Assembly: GCA_902796625.1 (NCBI GenBank)
Contig: CADBPX010000047.1
Span: 1-16,393, forward strand
DNA: 16,393 bases
Direction: 5' to 3'
From: an uncultured Pseudomonadota bacterium
Lineage (GTDB): Bacteria; Pseudomonadota; Alphaproteobacteria; RF32; CAG-239
Shown: piece after piece, positions 6,376-13,690 of the stretch
Position numbering within the stretch: position 1 is the first letter of the stretch
Layout of the letters: every line of letters begins with the position of its first letter
Notes under the pieces: generated by a model
Database searches by the model: none
What the model was told of the DNA's origin: nothing
What the model saw: the letters and a program-made list of their open reading frames with translations, nothing else
Translations under genes and position numbers: made by a program

Positions 6376-7569
6376 TTATAATGATTCCGTTTTTTTAAAC
6401 GGTTCCAGAACGCGTGAAAGCACGCCTTTTAATTCCGATATGCAAACGCCGTAATTAGTAATATCGGTTCCGGCTTCCAAACATTGATTAATGCGTGACA
6501 GTATGGCGCGGCGATTAAAAGTGCACCCGCCGCATTGTATCACTAATTGGTATTCCCCAAGGTTGTCGGGAAAATCACAGCCGCTGACAAAGTCGATTCG
6601 CAAATTTTTTCCGGTTTTTTGTCGTAATAAGAAAGGAATTTTAACGCGACCGATGTCATCAGCAACAGCATGATGGGTGCAGGATTCGGCAATAAGGATG
6701 CGGTCGTTTTCTTGCAGGTTGGAAATTTTTTGTGCTCCGCGGACAAATGTTGCCAGATCACCTTTCAGTCGCGCCATTAAAATGGAAAAAGTGGTGCAGG
6801 GGATATCGGGCGGGGTTTGTTTAACCATAATATCGACAACCTGCGAGTCGCAAATAACCAACGCCGGTGGTGTTTTTAAATTAGATAAAGCATTTAAGTA
6901 GTTATCCTCTTTGACTACCATAATATTGTGACCATAATCAAGACACTCGCGAATAGCTTGGACTTGCGGTAAAATCAATCGGCCTTTCGGGGCTTCGTAA
7001 TCAAGCGGCACAATCATAATCACGGTACTTTGCGGCGCCAGCAAATCACAAAGCATTGTTTGATGCTCAATAAAATCTTTCGGACAAATATCTAAAATTT
7101 TATTTTTTAATAAATTCAACACATTATCTTTTGAATGTTTATTTAGTGAATTAACTTTTATACCATCATCAGAGGCAATTTCATAACAATCAGATTTGTT
7201 ATAAATCTTTAACAATGGAATATCTTTTTGCTTAGATAAATCAATAATTTGCTTTTCGATGTTGCCGATTTTATCGCCTTCGCAAACCAATAAAACAATA
7301 TCGGCTCGTTCCAGAACTTTTAGGGTTTTTTTCATTCTTTGTGCTGACAGTTCCGTGGAGTCGCCAAAACCGGCAGTGTCCAGCCAAAGTACCGGTCCGA
7401 TAGGGGGAAGTTCTTGTGCTTTTTCAACCACATCGGTAGTAGTTCCGGCAATTGCTGATGTAATTGAAGTTTGCTGATCGGTAACTAAATTCAAAAAGCT
7501 TGATTTTCCGGCATTAACCCTGCCTAACAGGGCAATATGAAGGCGTAAGGCTTTAGGTGAATTAATCAT
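6376..7569 (-). CDS. hydF: [FeFe]-hydrogenase H-cluster maturation GTPase HydF
   Basis: HydF is the GTPase scaffold on which the HydE/HydG-made di-iron subcluster is assembled before transfer to the [FeFe]-hydrogenase. At 397 residues the protein has the family's usual length and layout. An N-terminal Era-like GTPase domain has the P-loop GRVNAGKS (16-23), AGTTTD (41-46), DTAG (64-67) and NKSD (124-127). A central dimerisation region follows, then a C-terminal iron-sulfur domain with CTHH (297-300) and CGGC (346-349), the expected cluster ligands, and the late motif TNYGV. Its ATG shares one base with the tatD stop (TAATG), and AGGAG lies inside the tatD end, so the two are translationally coupled. 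hydE, hydG and the hydrogenase itself are not in the window. Its presence implies H2 metabolism under anoxic conditions. Confidence 0.96.
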   Translation of the reverse strand: MINSPKALRLHIALLGRVNAGKSSFLNLVTDQQTSITSAIAGTTTDVVEKAQELPPIGPVLWLDTAGFGDSTELSAQRMKKTLKVLERADIVLLVCEGDKIGNIEKQIIDLSKQKDIPLLKIYNKSDCYEIASDDGIKVNSLNKHSKDNVLNLLKNKILDICPKDFIEHQTMLCDLLAPQSTVIMIVPLDYEAPKGRLILPQVQAIRECLDYGHNIMVVKEDNYLNALSNLKTPPALVICDSQVVDIMVKQTPPDIPCTTFSILMARLKGDLATFVRGAQKISNLQENDRILIAESCTHHAVADDIGRVKIPFLLRQKTGKNLRIDFVSGCDFPDNLGEYQLVIQCGGCTFNRRAILSRINQCLEAGTDITNYGVCISELKGVLSRVLEPFKKTESL

Positions 7570-8312
7570 TAACGTTCTCCTGTAAAATTAAGCCAGTTTT
7601 GATATAAAATATCCTGCATCTCGGCAAGGCTGATTTGACGAATATCGGCAATAAATTGTGCCAACTGCGGCAAATTTTCCGGTAGTGAAATATCGCCTTT
7701 GTTTAACGGCTGATAAGGTCCGTCGGTTTCCAGTAAAACTCTATTTAAATCAATGTTTTTAATGATATTTTCGGCTTGATTTTTTCGCATAATGGAAAAA
7801 TTAAGTCCCAGATAAAATCCATGTTTTTGTATTTCTTTCCCCCATTCAAGCGAGCCGGTAAAAGAATGAAAAATTGTTTGTTGCGGCAACTGAGAAAAAA
7901 ACGAGCTCAAATACTGATTGGCCTTAACCGAGTGAATAATTAAAGGGCGATGATAGGCCTTAGCTATATCTATATGTTTAGTAAAAACGGCACATTGTGC
8001 TTCGTTATTGCTTTGTTTTATTGTATCAATTCCACATTCACCCACCCAGGCATGAGGATTTTTTGCAAGCTGTTCTGCTAATTTTATTTCCCAATCCACA
8101 GCAATATTATCTATATACCACGGGTGTATTCCATAAGCCGAAATAACCCGCGTAAATTGCGCGGATATAGCAGATACTCGCGGCCAATCATCAGGATGAG
8201 ACGATGGGTTTATAAAAAGCATAACATTATTTTTTTGTGCTTTTGTTACCACATTGTTAACATCTTTATGATTATAATCTTGTAAATGAATGTGTGTGTC
8301 TATATAATACAT
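7569..8312 (-). CDS. TatD-family metal-dependent hydrolase/deoxyribonuclease
   Basis: A 247-residue TIM-barrel hydrolase of the TatD family. The metal ligands are all present: DTHIHL (His7, His9), GECGID (Glu92), IIHS (His127), FHSFTG (His149) and ETDGPY (Asp197). Family members are 3'-5' DNA exonucleases or broader phosphoesterases. The exact substrate cannot be read from sequence, and E. coli alone has three paralogues, so I give no symbol. The start at 8312 has AAAGGAT about eight bases upstream. It is the first gene of a coupled pair with hydF and is head to head with alr with only 32 bases between start codons. Coupling with hydF could be incidental, or could mean a link to hydrogenase maturation that I cannot show. 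Confidence 0.92.
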   Translation of the reverse strand: MYYIDTHIHLQDYNHKDVNNVVTKAQKNNVMLFINPSSHPDDWPRVSAISAQFTRVISAYGIHPWYIDNIAVDWEIKLAEQLAKNPHAWVGECGIDTIKQSNNEAQCAVFTKHIDIAKAYHRPLIIHSVKANQYLSSFFSQLPQQTIFHSFTGSLEWGKEIQKHGFYLGLNFSIMRKNQAENIIKNIDLNRVLLETDGPYQPLNKGDISLPENLPQLAQFIADIRQISLAEMQDILYQNWLNFTGER

Positions 8313-8344
8313 TGAAAAGATCCTTTGTTCGGAGGTATATTGCT

Positions 8345-9460
8345 ATGGGTATTTTTACAAGAAATTCAGCCAAGATAATGACACAACCTGTTTTAGAAAT
8401 CAATCTTAATCGCATAATTAATAACTATAAATTGCTGAGCGATATTGTACGTCCGGCAACTCCGTCTGCTGTGGTTAAAGATGATGCATACAGTTTGAAT
8501 GCATCTATTGTGGCTAAAGCTTTGTATGAAGGAGCCGGTTGCCATAATTTTTGGGTAGCCCATGCCTCCGAAGCCGAAAAAATCGTTGAATTTGTTCCCG
8601 GTGCACAAATTTTTGTCCTTCAGGGAATTGGTGAAGACAGTTTAAGTTTATTCCAAAAATATAAGTTTATCCCGGTGCTGAGTTCTCCGGAGATGTTGGC
8701 TTTTTGGAAGAAAAATCAAATAGAAGGGGTGAAGCCGGTTATTCAGGTAGATACCGGATTGAATCGATTGGGATTTCGGATTTCGGAACTGCAGAAACTG
8801 AATAAAAGTGATTTACGGCTATTTTCCATGGTAATGAGCCATTTAGCCTGTGCTGATGAAAAAGATCACTTTATGAATCAGCATCAGTTAGATAACTTTA
8901 ATAAGATTCGTCAGGAATATTTTCCTGGAGTTCCCGCCTCTTTATCAGCATCTGACGGGGCTTTTTTAGATGCGGACTATCATTTTAACATGGTTCGGTT
9001 GGGGGCGGCTATGTATGGCATTAATACGGCTCCTTATCGGCGTAATCAAATGGAAAGCGTTATATCGGTTAAAGCTCCGGTATTGCAGATAGCCGACTTG
9101 GCCAAAGGAGATTTTGTCGGATATTCGGCGACCTATCGTGCCGCTACGGACCGCAAGTTGGCGATTCTTTCCATCGGTTACGGTGATGGCTTGCCGGTTT
9201 CCTTATCAAATGTCGGCAATATTATTTTTAAGAAAAAAGACAAAATTCAAGAGGCGCGTATTATCGGTCGTGTATCAATGGATAATATAATATGTGATGT
9301 TACCGATATATCTGGTATTAAAACCGGTGATTACGGCTATTTGCTGTGCGATGAATATACTCTTGATGATATGGCGCGTGATGCCGGAACCATAAGTTAC
9401 GAAATTTTATCGCGTATTGGCAAGACCGCCAGATATTTACGTAATTATATCTTAAAATAA
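8345..9460 (+). CDS. alr: Alanine racemase
   Basis: A PLP-dependent racemase interconverting L- and D-alanine to supply D-Ala for peptidoglycan. At 371 residues it has the normal length. The N-terminal barrel carries AVVKDDAYS (42-50) with the PLP lysine Lys45, then VDTGLNRLGF (135-144) and AAMYGIN (221-227). The C-terminal domain has VGYSATY with the expected catalytic Tyr260, GYGDGLP (278-284) and GRVSMDN (308-314). The start at 8345 is set by GGAGGT at 8331-8336; the frame runs 17 codons further upstream to a GTG, but that would overlap the start of tatD. The PLP motif departs from the usual AVVKA(N/D)AYG(H/L)G at several positions, as noted in the findings. Alternative substrate use, for example other amino acids, cannot be excluded. 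Confidence 0.93.
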   Translation: MGIFTRNSAKIMTQPVLEINLNRIINNYKLLSDIVRPATPSAVVKDDAYSLNASIVAKALYEGAGCHNFWVAHASEAEKIVEFVPGAQIFVLQGIGEDSLSLFQKYKFIPVLSSPEMLAFWKKNQIEGVKPVIQVDTGLNRLGFRISELQKLNKSDLRLFSMVMSHLACADEKDHFMNQHQLDNFNKIRQEYFPGVPASLSASDGAFLDADYHFNMVRLGAAMYGINTAPYRRNQMESVISVKAPVLQIADLAKGDFVGYSATYRAATDRKLAILSIGYGDGLPVSLSNVGNIIFKKKDKIQEARIIGRVSMDNIICDVTDISGIKTGDYGYLLCDEYTLDDMARDAGTISYEILSRIGKTARYLRNYILK

Positions 9461-9556
9461 TCAATAAAAGTTGTGAATTTTTTTACGAAAGCAGTTTTGT
9501 TTTCGGAAGATACGTATTATGTTGAGACAATAAATTAATTTAACAGGAAGGAAGAA

Positions 9557-9859
9557 ATGAAAACAATAACTCGTATTAGCATTACAGAAGCAATTTATGA
9601 ACAGGTTGGATTGTCACGTAAAGATTCTGGTGAGATTTTGGATTTAGTTATTGAAGAAATCCGTGCTGAATTGGTGAAGGGCAATGATGTAAAGATATCA
9701 TCTTTCGGTTCATTCTTACTGCATAAGAAAAATGCACGTGTCGGCCGTAATCCTAAAACGGGTATTGAAGCAGAAATCTCTCCGCGTACGGTTGTCTCCT
9801 TTAAGCCGTCGCAGGTGCTGAAAAGAGCAATCAATCCTTCTTTGCCGAATCTGAGATAA
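9557..9859 (+). CDS. ihfA: Integration host factor subunit alpha
   Basis: A 100-residue HU/IHF-family DNA-bending protein, which pairs with the beta subunit and acts in nucleoid organisation, recombination and transcription. It shows the conserved core SFGSFLLHKKNARVGRNPKTG, with Pro66 at the tip of the beta arm in RNPKTG (64-69), and a C-terminal VVSFKPSQVLKRAIN. The N-terminus TRISITEAIYEQVGLSRKDSGEILD and the following MerR gene favour the alpha subunit over HU or IHF-beta. AGGAAGGA lies before the ATG. The regulator starts nine bases after its stop, so they are one transcript. The 96 bases upstream contain TATTAT at 9515 but no good -35. Confidence 0.93.
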   Translation: MKTITRISITEAIYEQVGLSRKDSGEILDLVIEEIRAELVKGNDVKISSFGSFLLHKKNARVGRNPKTGIEAEISPRTVVSFKPSQVLKRAINPSLPNLR

Positions 9860-9868
9860 TGGAGCATA

Positions 9869-10297
9869 ATGGTTATTAATAAGTCGAAATCTGCGTTTAA
9901 GACAATTGCCGAAGTTGCTGATGAGCTTGGGGTTGCTACGCATGTTTTGCGCTTTTGGGAAACCAAGTTTAACCAGATTCGTCCGATGAAAGCCACCGGA
10001 GGAAGACGCTATTATCGTCCGGATGATGTTGAGGTGCTTAAACTGATTAAAAAGTTACTCTATCGTAATCGCTATACTATTGAAGGAGCTCAGCATCTGA
10101 TAAAGGAAAAAGGCCTCAAAAATCTGTTAGATGAAGATGAAATTCAGAAGGATTTTTTTGAAGAATCTCCGGTAATATCTGAGGTAGAAAATCTTCCGCA
10201 CGATGTCAGAAGCGGTATGTCTACGGATGCTGTTAAGAGTATTTCCGAGGCAATCGGCTTGTTGAAATCATTGCGAGCGGAACTTTCCGATTTGTAG
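9869..10297 (+). CDS. MerR-family transcriptional regulator
   Basis: A 142-residue one-domain regulator. Residues 11-80 form a winged helix-turn-helix of the MerR type: TIAEVADELGV, then HVLRFWETKF, then the wing GGRRYYRPDDVEVL. A short, acidic, helical C-terminal part follows and carries no metal-binding Cys cluster, so it is not a MerR/CueR-type metal sensor. A protein of this type directly after ihfA is a common alphaproteobacterial arrangement, and the linkage suggests a conserved but undefined housekeeping role. It starts nine bases after ihfA with TGGAG before the ATG. It ends in TAG, which shows that amber codons do terminate translation here. Confidence 0.9.
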   Translation: MVINKSKSAFKTIAEVADELGVATHVLRFWETKFNQIRPMKATGGRRYYRPDDVEVLKLIKKLLYRNRYTIEGAQHLIKEKGLKNLLDEDEIQKDFFEESPVISEVENLPHDVRSGMSTDAVKSISEAIGLLKSLRAELSDL

Positions 10298-10320
10298 AAT
10301 ATAGAACATAACAAAATTTG

Positions 10321-10345
10321 ACCGGCATAAGATATGCCGGTTTTT
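10321..10345 (+). terminator. Rho-independent terminator of ihfA-merR
   Basis: An ACCGGCATA/TATGCCGGT stem (10321-10329 with 10333-10341) and a three-base loop are followed by TTTT. It ends the ihfA operon. Confidence 0.9.
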
Positions 10346-10374
10346 GCGTTTAGAAGTATAAATTTCGCGAATGC

Positions 10375-10402
10375 TTGACTTTTGTGTTTTTTTCGTTAAA
10401 GT
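10375..10402 (+). promoter_or_regulatory. Promoter of the CoA-transferase operon
   Basis: TTGACT (10375-10380), a 16-base spacer, then TAAAGT (10397-10402). It lies between the upstream terminator and the ATG at 10424. The -35 matches 5 of 6 consensus bases and the -10 matches 4 of 6, giving a housekeeping sigma-70-type promoter with a short leader. Confidence 0.6.
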
Positions 10403-10423
10403 CTTAGGCAATAGGAAAATAAT

Positions 10424-11086
10424 ATGGTTGAAATAATATCTGTAAAACAAGCAGTAGGTATGTTTAAATCCGGCCAAAAAGTTATGATTGGCGGTTTTTT
10501 GACTTGCGGATCTCCGACATTGGTGATTGATGAACTTTTGCAAACGGATAAAAATAATTTTGAGCTGATAGCCAACGATACTTCTATACCGGAGAGCGAT
10601 CGCGGTAAATTAGTGGTTGCACACAAGATTAAAAAGGCTATTGTCTCACATATCGGAACCAATCCGGCTACGGTTGAGCAAATGAATATGGGCTGTCTGG
10701 AAGTCGAGCTGGTGCCGCAGGGGACATTAGCTGAGCGGGTTAGGGCCGGCGGTTCCGGATTGGGAGGAGTTTTAACTCCGGTTGGGTTAAACACCGATGT
10801 TGCACAAGGCAAGCAAATTATTCAGGTTGACGGCAAAGATTATCTGTTGGAAAAGCCTCTCAAAGCCGACATAGCTTTAGTTTACGCAACATATGCTGAT
10901 AGATATGGTAATTTGGCTTTTTACGGATCAACCCGCAATTTTAACGCAATTATGCCGTTGGCTGCCGATATTACCATTGTTGAAGTTGAAAAATTTTGCG
11001 AAGAGCCGCTAGATCCTAACCATATTGTGGTTCCGGGGATTTTTGTTGATTACATGATTGTACGAGGTTCTCATGGAGTTAAGTAA
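10424..11086 (+). CDS. Acetate/acetoacetate-type CoA-transferase, subunit A
   Basis: The alpha subunit of a class I 3-oxoacid CoA-transferase, which moves CoA between short-chain acids such as acetate, butyrate and acetoacetate. At 220 residues it matches AtoD-type subunits. It shows MIGGFLTCGSP (21-31), ELVPQGTLAERVRAGGSGLGG (95-115) and LADITIVEVEKF-like C-terminal motifs of the family. AGGA (10413-10416) precedes the ATG. The beta subunit overlaps its last 14 bases, as is usual for these pairs. No thiolase, dehydrogenase or transporter is alongside, so the physiological substrate is open: butyrate or acetate fermentation and short-chain fatty acid uptake are both possible. AtoD/ScoA/Ctf-type alternatives cannot be separated by sequence reading. 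Confidence 0.9.
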   Translation: MVEIISVKQAVGMFKSGQKVMIGGFLTCGSPTLVIDELLQTDKNNFELIANDTSIPESDRGKLVVAHKIKKAIVSHIGTNPATVEQMNMGCLEVELVPQGTLAERVRAGGSGLGGVLTPVGLNTDVAQGKQIIQVDGKDYLLEKPLKADIALVYATYADRYGNLAFYGSTRNFNAIMPLAADITIVEVEKFCEEPLDPNHIVVPGIFVDYMIVRGSHGVK

Positions 11087-11720
11087 GGAGCAGACACAAG
11101 AAATTATTGCTCGTCGCGTGGCGCGGGAATTTCGGAATAATGATGTAGTTACTTTGGGTATCGGTTTACCGACCAAGGCGGTGCGCTATGTGCCGAAGGA
11201 TATTAAGATTAATATTCAATCGGAAAATGGCATTCTGGGAGTAGGTGACTATCAAACTGCGGCAACTGCCGATAAGCATATAATAAATGCCGGAGGTGCA
11301 GGAGTCACGGTTAATCCCGGTGGTTGTTTTATGGATAGTTTTATGTCTTTTGCCATGATTCGTGGCGGACATATCAATATAACGGTACTTGGTGCCTTGC
11401 AGGTAGATCAGGAAGGAAATTTAGCAAACTGGTGCATTCCGGGAAAGTTTACTCCGGGGATGGGCGGAGCGATGGATTTGGTAGTAGGCACACAAAGACT
11501 AATTATTGCTATGGAACATACAGCTAAAGGCAAAGCAAAGATTGTCAAAAGATGTACGTTGCCGTTAACCGTGGCACATAAAGTTAATATGGTGATCACC
11601 GAAAAAGGTGTATTTGAAGTTGCTGATAATAGGTTAGTTCTTCGAGAAATCAGCCCGTATTCCTCGCTTACAGATATTACGGCAACAACAGATGCCGATT
11701 TTACCGTTGATTTACACTAA
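11073..11720 (+). CDS. Acetate/acetoacetate-type CoA-transferase, subunit B
   Basis: The beta subunit, 215 residues, carries the catalytic glutamate Glu51 in QSENGILGVG, which forms the glutamyl-CoA thioester in this family. Other family features are LGIGLPTKAV (28-37), GGHINITVLGALQVD and GAMDLV. The ATG at 11073 was chosen over an earlier in-frame TTG at 11058 because MELSKEQTQEIIARRVAREF is a normal family N-terminus and GAGG lies just upstream at 11064. It overlaps subunit A by 14 bases, so translation is coupled. The stop is followed after eight bases by the parS site. Confidence 0.9.
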   Translation: MELSKEQTQEIIARRVAREFRNNDVVTLGIGLPTKAVRYVPKDIKINIQSENGILGVGDYQTAATADKHIINAGGAGVTVNPGGCFMDSFMSFAMIRGGHINITVLGALQVDQEGNLANWCIPGKFTPGMGGAMDLVVGTQRLIIAMEHTAKGKAKIVKRCTLPLTVAHKVNMVITEKGVFEVADNRLVLREISPYSSLTDITATTDADFTVDLH

Positions 11721-11728
11721 AAATAAGA

Positions 11729-11744
11729 TGTTTCACGTGAAACA
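11729..11744. promoter_or_regulatory. parS: parS centromere site (ParB binding site)
   Basis: TGTTTCACGTGAAACA is a perfect 16-bp palindrome identical to the canonical bacterial parS sequence bound by chromosomal ParB; the symmetry extends one more base pair on each side. It sits in the gap between two convergent genes. Chromosomal parS sites cluster near the replication origin, so this window is probably origin-proximal. I found no parA or parB, no second parS copy and no DnaA-box cluster in the window. Confidence 0.9.
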
Positions 11745-11786
11745 TTTTGTATAAATACTATATTTTCCAATTAGTTATGAATATAA

Positions 11787-11818
11787 AATAATAAAATTCT
11801 TATAATCTTTTTATTATT
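11787..11818. terminator. AT-only inverted repeat between convergent genes, possible weak terminator
   Basis: AATAATAAAA (11787-11796) and TTTTATTATT (11809-11818) are a perfect 10-bp inverted repeat with a 12-base loop. It lies just past the tadA stop on the minus strand, where it is followed by a TTTTAT stretch. A stem with no G-C pair would be weak, and such repeats arise easily in AT-rich DNA. Confidence 0.25.
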
Positions 11819-11830
11819 AAAAATTATGTT

Positions 11831-12283
11831 TTATCTTTTGTTTTGAAAAAAATCTTTTAGAATCTGAGAGCATTTATCAGCGAGGATACCGCTATGGTAG
11901 AGCGGGCGATGGTGACAAGTCGAAGAATCAAAAAAGCGAACACCACTGACTACCGCGCCGCCTTTAGGATCTGAAGCACCAAAATATAAATTTTTTATGC
12001 GGGCAAATGAAATAGCGGCAGCGCACATGGTGCAAGGCTCTAATGTTACATACATGTCGCAGTTCCACAAGCGAGTGGTTTTAAGTTTTTCACAGGCACG
12101 TTGAATAACTAATATTTCGGCATGGGAAGTTGCATCACCGTGATGGGCACTTTGATTGTAGGCTTGAGCAATAATTTCTCCGGTTTCGGGATTAACAATT
12201 ATCGCCCCGACCGGAATTTCATCTTCATCGGCGGCTTTTTGTGCAAGATTATAGGCAATTTGCATATATTCTTCGGTTGTCAT
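11831..12283 (-). CDS. tadA: tRNA-specific adenosine deaminase TadA
   Basis: This zinc enzyme deaminates adenosine-34 to inosine in the tRNA-Arg(ACG) anticodon, allowing decoding of CGN codons. At 150 residues it has the usual length. The zinc and catalytic motifs are HAEI (His54, Glu56) and PCTMCAAAI (Cys84, Cys87). The N-terminal DEIPVGAIIV and the late GILADKCSQILKDFF also fit the family. AAGGTG lies before the start codon. It is divergent from rluB, with 66 bases between the two starts, and convergent with the CoA-transferase genes across the parS gap. A generic cytidine/guanine deaminase is a less likely alternative given the PCTMCAAAI motif. Confidence 0.93.
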   Translation of the reverse strand: MTTEEYMQIAYNLAQKAADEDEIPVGAIIVNPETGEIIAQAYNQSAHHGDATSHAEILVIQRACEKLKTTRLWNCDMYVTLEPCTMCAAAISFARIKNLYFGASDPKGGAVVSGVRFFDSSTCHHRPLYHSGILADKCSQILKDFFQNKR

Positions 12284-12315
12284 TAATTCACCTTTTATTC
12301 ATATTTCATCGTTAT

Positions 12316-12321
12316 TATAAT
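12316..12321 (+). promoter_or_regulatory. Candidate -10 box between tadA and rluB
   Basis: A perfect TATAAT lies 28 bases before the rluB start codon. The overlapping ATTATA (12314-12319) reads TATAAT on the other strand, so the site could serve tadA as well. No convincing -35 is seen for either direction. Confidence 0.3.
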
Positions 12322-12349
12322 TAAAAGAGAAAAAAAGGAAAGAAAAAAA

Positions 12350-13072
12350 ATGACTGAAAGATTGGCAAAATTTATTGCCCGGAGTGGGGTCTGCTCGCGC
12401 CGTGATGCCGAGCAAATTATTAAACAAGGAAGAATAACTGTAAATGGAAATGTAATAAATACTCCGGCATTTAATGTTGAAGGCAGTGAAATAATTTTGC
12501 TTGATGGTGAAAAGATTTCCGGCCCCGAAAAGACACGTTTGTGGTTGTACCACAAACCGGCCGGACTTATAACAACCCATAAAGATACGCATAATCGCGA
12601 AACGGTGTTTGCTCATTTACCAAAGAGTATGCCGCGAGTAATCAGTGTCGGCAGGTTGGACTTAAATTCCGAAGGATTATTGCTGTTAACTAACAGCGGA
12701 GAGTTATCACGAGCTTTGGAATTGCCGCAAAATGCGTGGAAAAGACGTTATAAGGTTCGGGTACATGGTTTTGTTTTGCCGCAAAAAATTGCCGAGCTGA
12801 CCAAAGGTGTTACCATAGATGGAGTGCAATATGGTCCGGTGCAGATTGAGGTTGAAAGCACAAAAGGGAGTAATTCGTGGTTATTGGTAACATTGAGCGA
12901 GGGAAAAAACAGAGAAATCAGAAAATTAATGAAATCAATTAATCTTGAAGTTGCAAGATTAATCCGCATCTCATACGGCCCGTTTCAGCTGGGAAATTTA
13001 CCTAAAGGAGAGGTTAAAGAAGTGCCGCAAAAGGTTTTAAGTGAACAACTTGGGAGTTTGATAAATTTATGA
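12350..13072 (+). CDS. rluB: 23S rRNA pseudouridine synthase, RsuA/RluB family
   Basis: A 240-residue pseudouridine synthase of the RsuA/RluB/RluE/RluF family. An N-terminal S4 RNA-binding domain (ERLAKFIARSGVCSRRDAEQII and RITVNG, about residues 3-60) is followed by the catalytic domain, with catalytic Asp104 in GRLDLNSEGLLLLTN, and the later motifs KRRYKVRV and LSEGKNREIRKLM. RluB (pseudouridine 2605 of 23S rRNA) is the most common assignment for this layout; RsuA or RluF would look similar. AAAGGAA at 12334-12340 precedes the ATG. The stop overlaps the rsmD start as ATGA, so the two rRNA-modifying enzymes are co-translated. Confidence 0.88.
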   Translation: MTERLAKFIARSGVCSRRDAEQIIKQGRITVNGNVINTPAFNVEGSEIILLDGEKISGPEKTRLWLYHKPAGLITTHKDTHNRETVFAHLPKSMPRVISVGRLDLNSEGLLLLTNSGELSRALELPQNAWKRRYKVRVHGFVLPQKIAELTKGVTIDGVQYGPVQIEVESTKGSNSWLLVTLSEGKNREIRKLMKSINLEVARLIRISYGPFQLGNLPKGEVKEVPQKVLSEQLGSLINL

Positions 13073-13611
13073 GAATTGTCGGGGGAAAATATCGCGGAAA
13101 AAAGTTGTTTTCACCGCAAAATACGGCAGTACGGCCAACATCGGAACGAGCTCGCGAGGCAATTTTTAATATTTTGTATTCTCATTTGGGCGGAAATTAC
13201 GAGAATATGGTATTGGCGGATATTTTTGCCGGTACTGGAGCGTTCGGATTTGAAGCTATTTCTCGCGGAATGCAACATGTAACGTTTGTCGATCAAAATA
13301 CCGAAACCGTAGAACGTAATGCTAAAATGTTTGATAAAGAACGTGATAAGTTTGCGATAATTAAGGCAAATGCTTTGAATTTGCCGCGATTAAACCGAAA
13401 TTTTGATATAATTTTTATGGATGCTCCATATGCACAAGGTTTATCACAAAAAGTCTTGTCGGAAATAATAACGAAAAACTGGTTGAAAAATAACGGAATA
13501 TGTATAGTTGAAGTAAATAAAAATGAGGTTTTTGATCTAATTGACGGATTTGAATTTATTGATACACGAATATATGGGATAGCCAAGATTCTCTTTTTGC
13601 AAAAAAAATAA
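13069..13611 (+). CDS. rsmD: 16S rRNA (guanine(966)-N2)-methyltransferase RsmD
   Basis: An SAM-dependent methyltransferase that modifies G966 of 16S rRNA in the small subunit. At 180 residues it matches the family. It begins MRIVGGKYRGKKL, followed by RPTSERAREAIFNIL (22-36), the SAM-binding loop DIFAGTG (51-57), the acidic end of strand two VTFVDQN (71-77) and the catalytic motif DAPY (118-121). The family norm at that motif is (D/N)PP(Y/F), so the first Pro is Ala here. It overlaps rluB by four bases (ATGA). No G-C-containing terminator follows; the A and T runs around the stop could form only a weak AU hairpin. Confidence 0.93.
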   Translation: MRIVGGKYRGKKLFSPQNTAVRPTSERAREAIFNILYSHLGGNYENMVLADIFAGTGAFGFEAISRGMQHVTFVDQNTETVERNAKMFDKERDKFAIIKANALNLPRLNRNFDIIFMDAPYAQGLSQKVLSEIITKNWLKNNGICIVEVNKNEVFDLIDGFEFIDTRIYGIAKILFLQKK

Positions 13612-13629
13612 TTTTTTTGTCAAAAGTTG

Positions 13630-13658
13630 TTGATTGTTGAAAAAAAATGTGCTAAATT
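13630..13658 (+). promoter_or_regulatory. Promoter of the 786-residue protein gene
   Basis: TTGATT (13630-13635), a 17-base spacer, then TAAATT (13653-13658), preceded by TG one base upstream of the -10 (TGCTAAATT), an extended -10 form. It lies 32 bases before the start codon. Together with the 79-base gap after rsmD it suggests an independent transcription unit. Confidence 0.6.
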
Positions 13659-13690
13659 AACGGCATAGTTTACAGAATGGGAGAAGTAAT

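Noticed and set aside
8294..8344. GTG start 17 codons earlier for alanine racemase
   Set aside because: It would overlap the divergent tatD start, and GGAGGT clearly serves the ATG at 8345.
11058..11072. TTG start for CoA-transferase subunit B
   Set aside because: The ATG at 11073 gives the usual family N-terminus and the common short overlap with subunit A.
11728..11750. The parS palindrome as an intrinsic terminator of the CoA-transferase genes
   Set aside because: The hairpin would have an ACGT loop and only TTTT before a G, and exact identity to parS is the better explanation.
12295..12616. Minus-strand ORFs overlapping the start of rluB
   Set aside because: They are antisense readings of a clearly identified gene, without ribosome binding sites or recognisable protein sequence.
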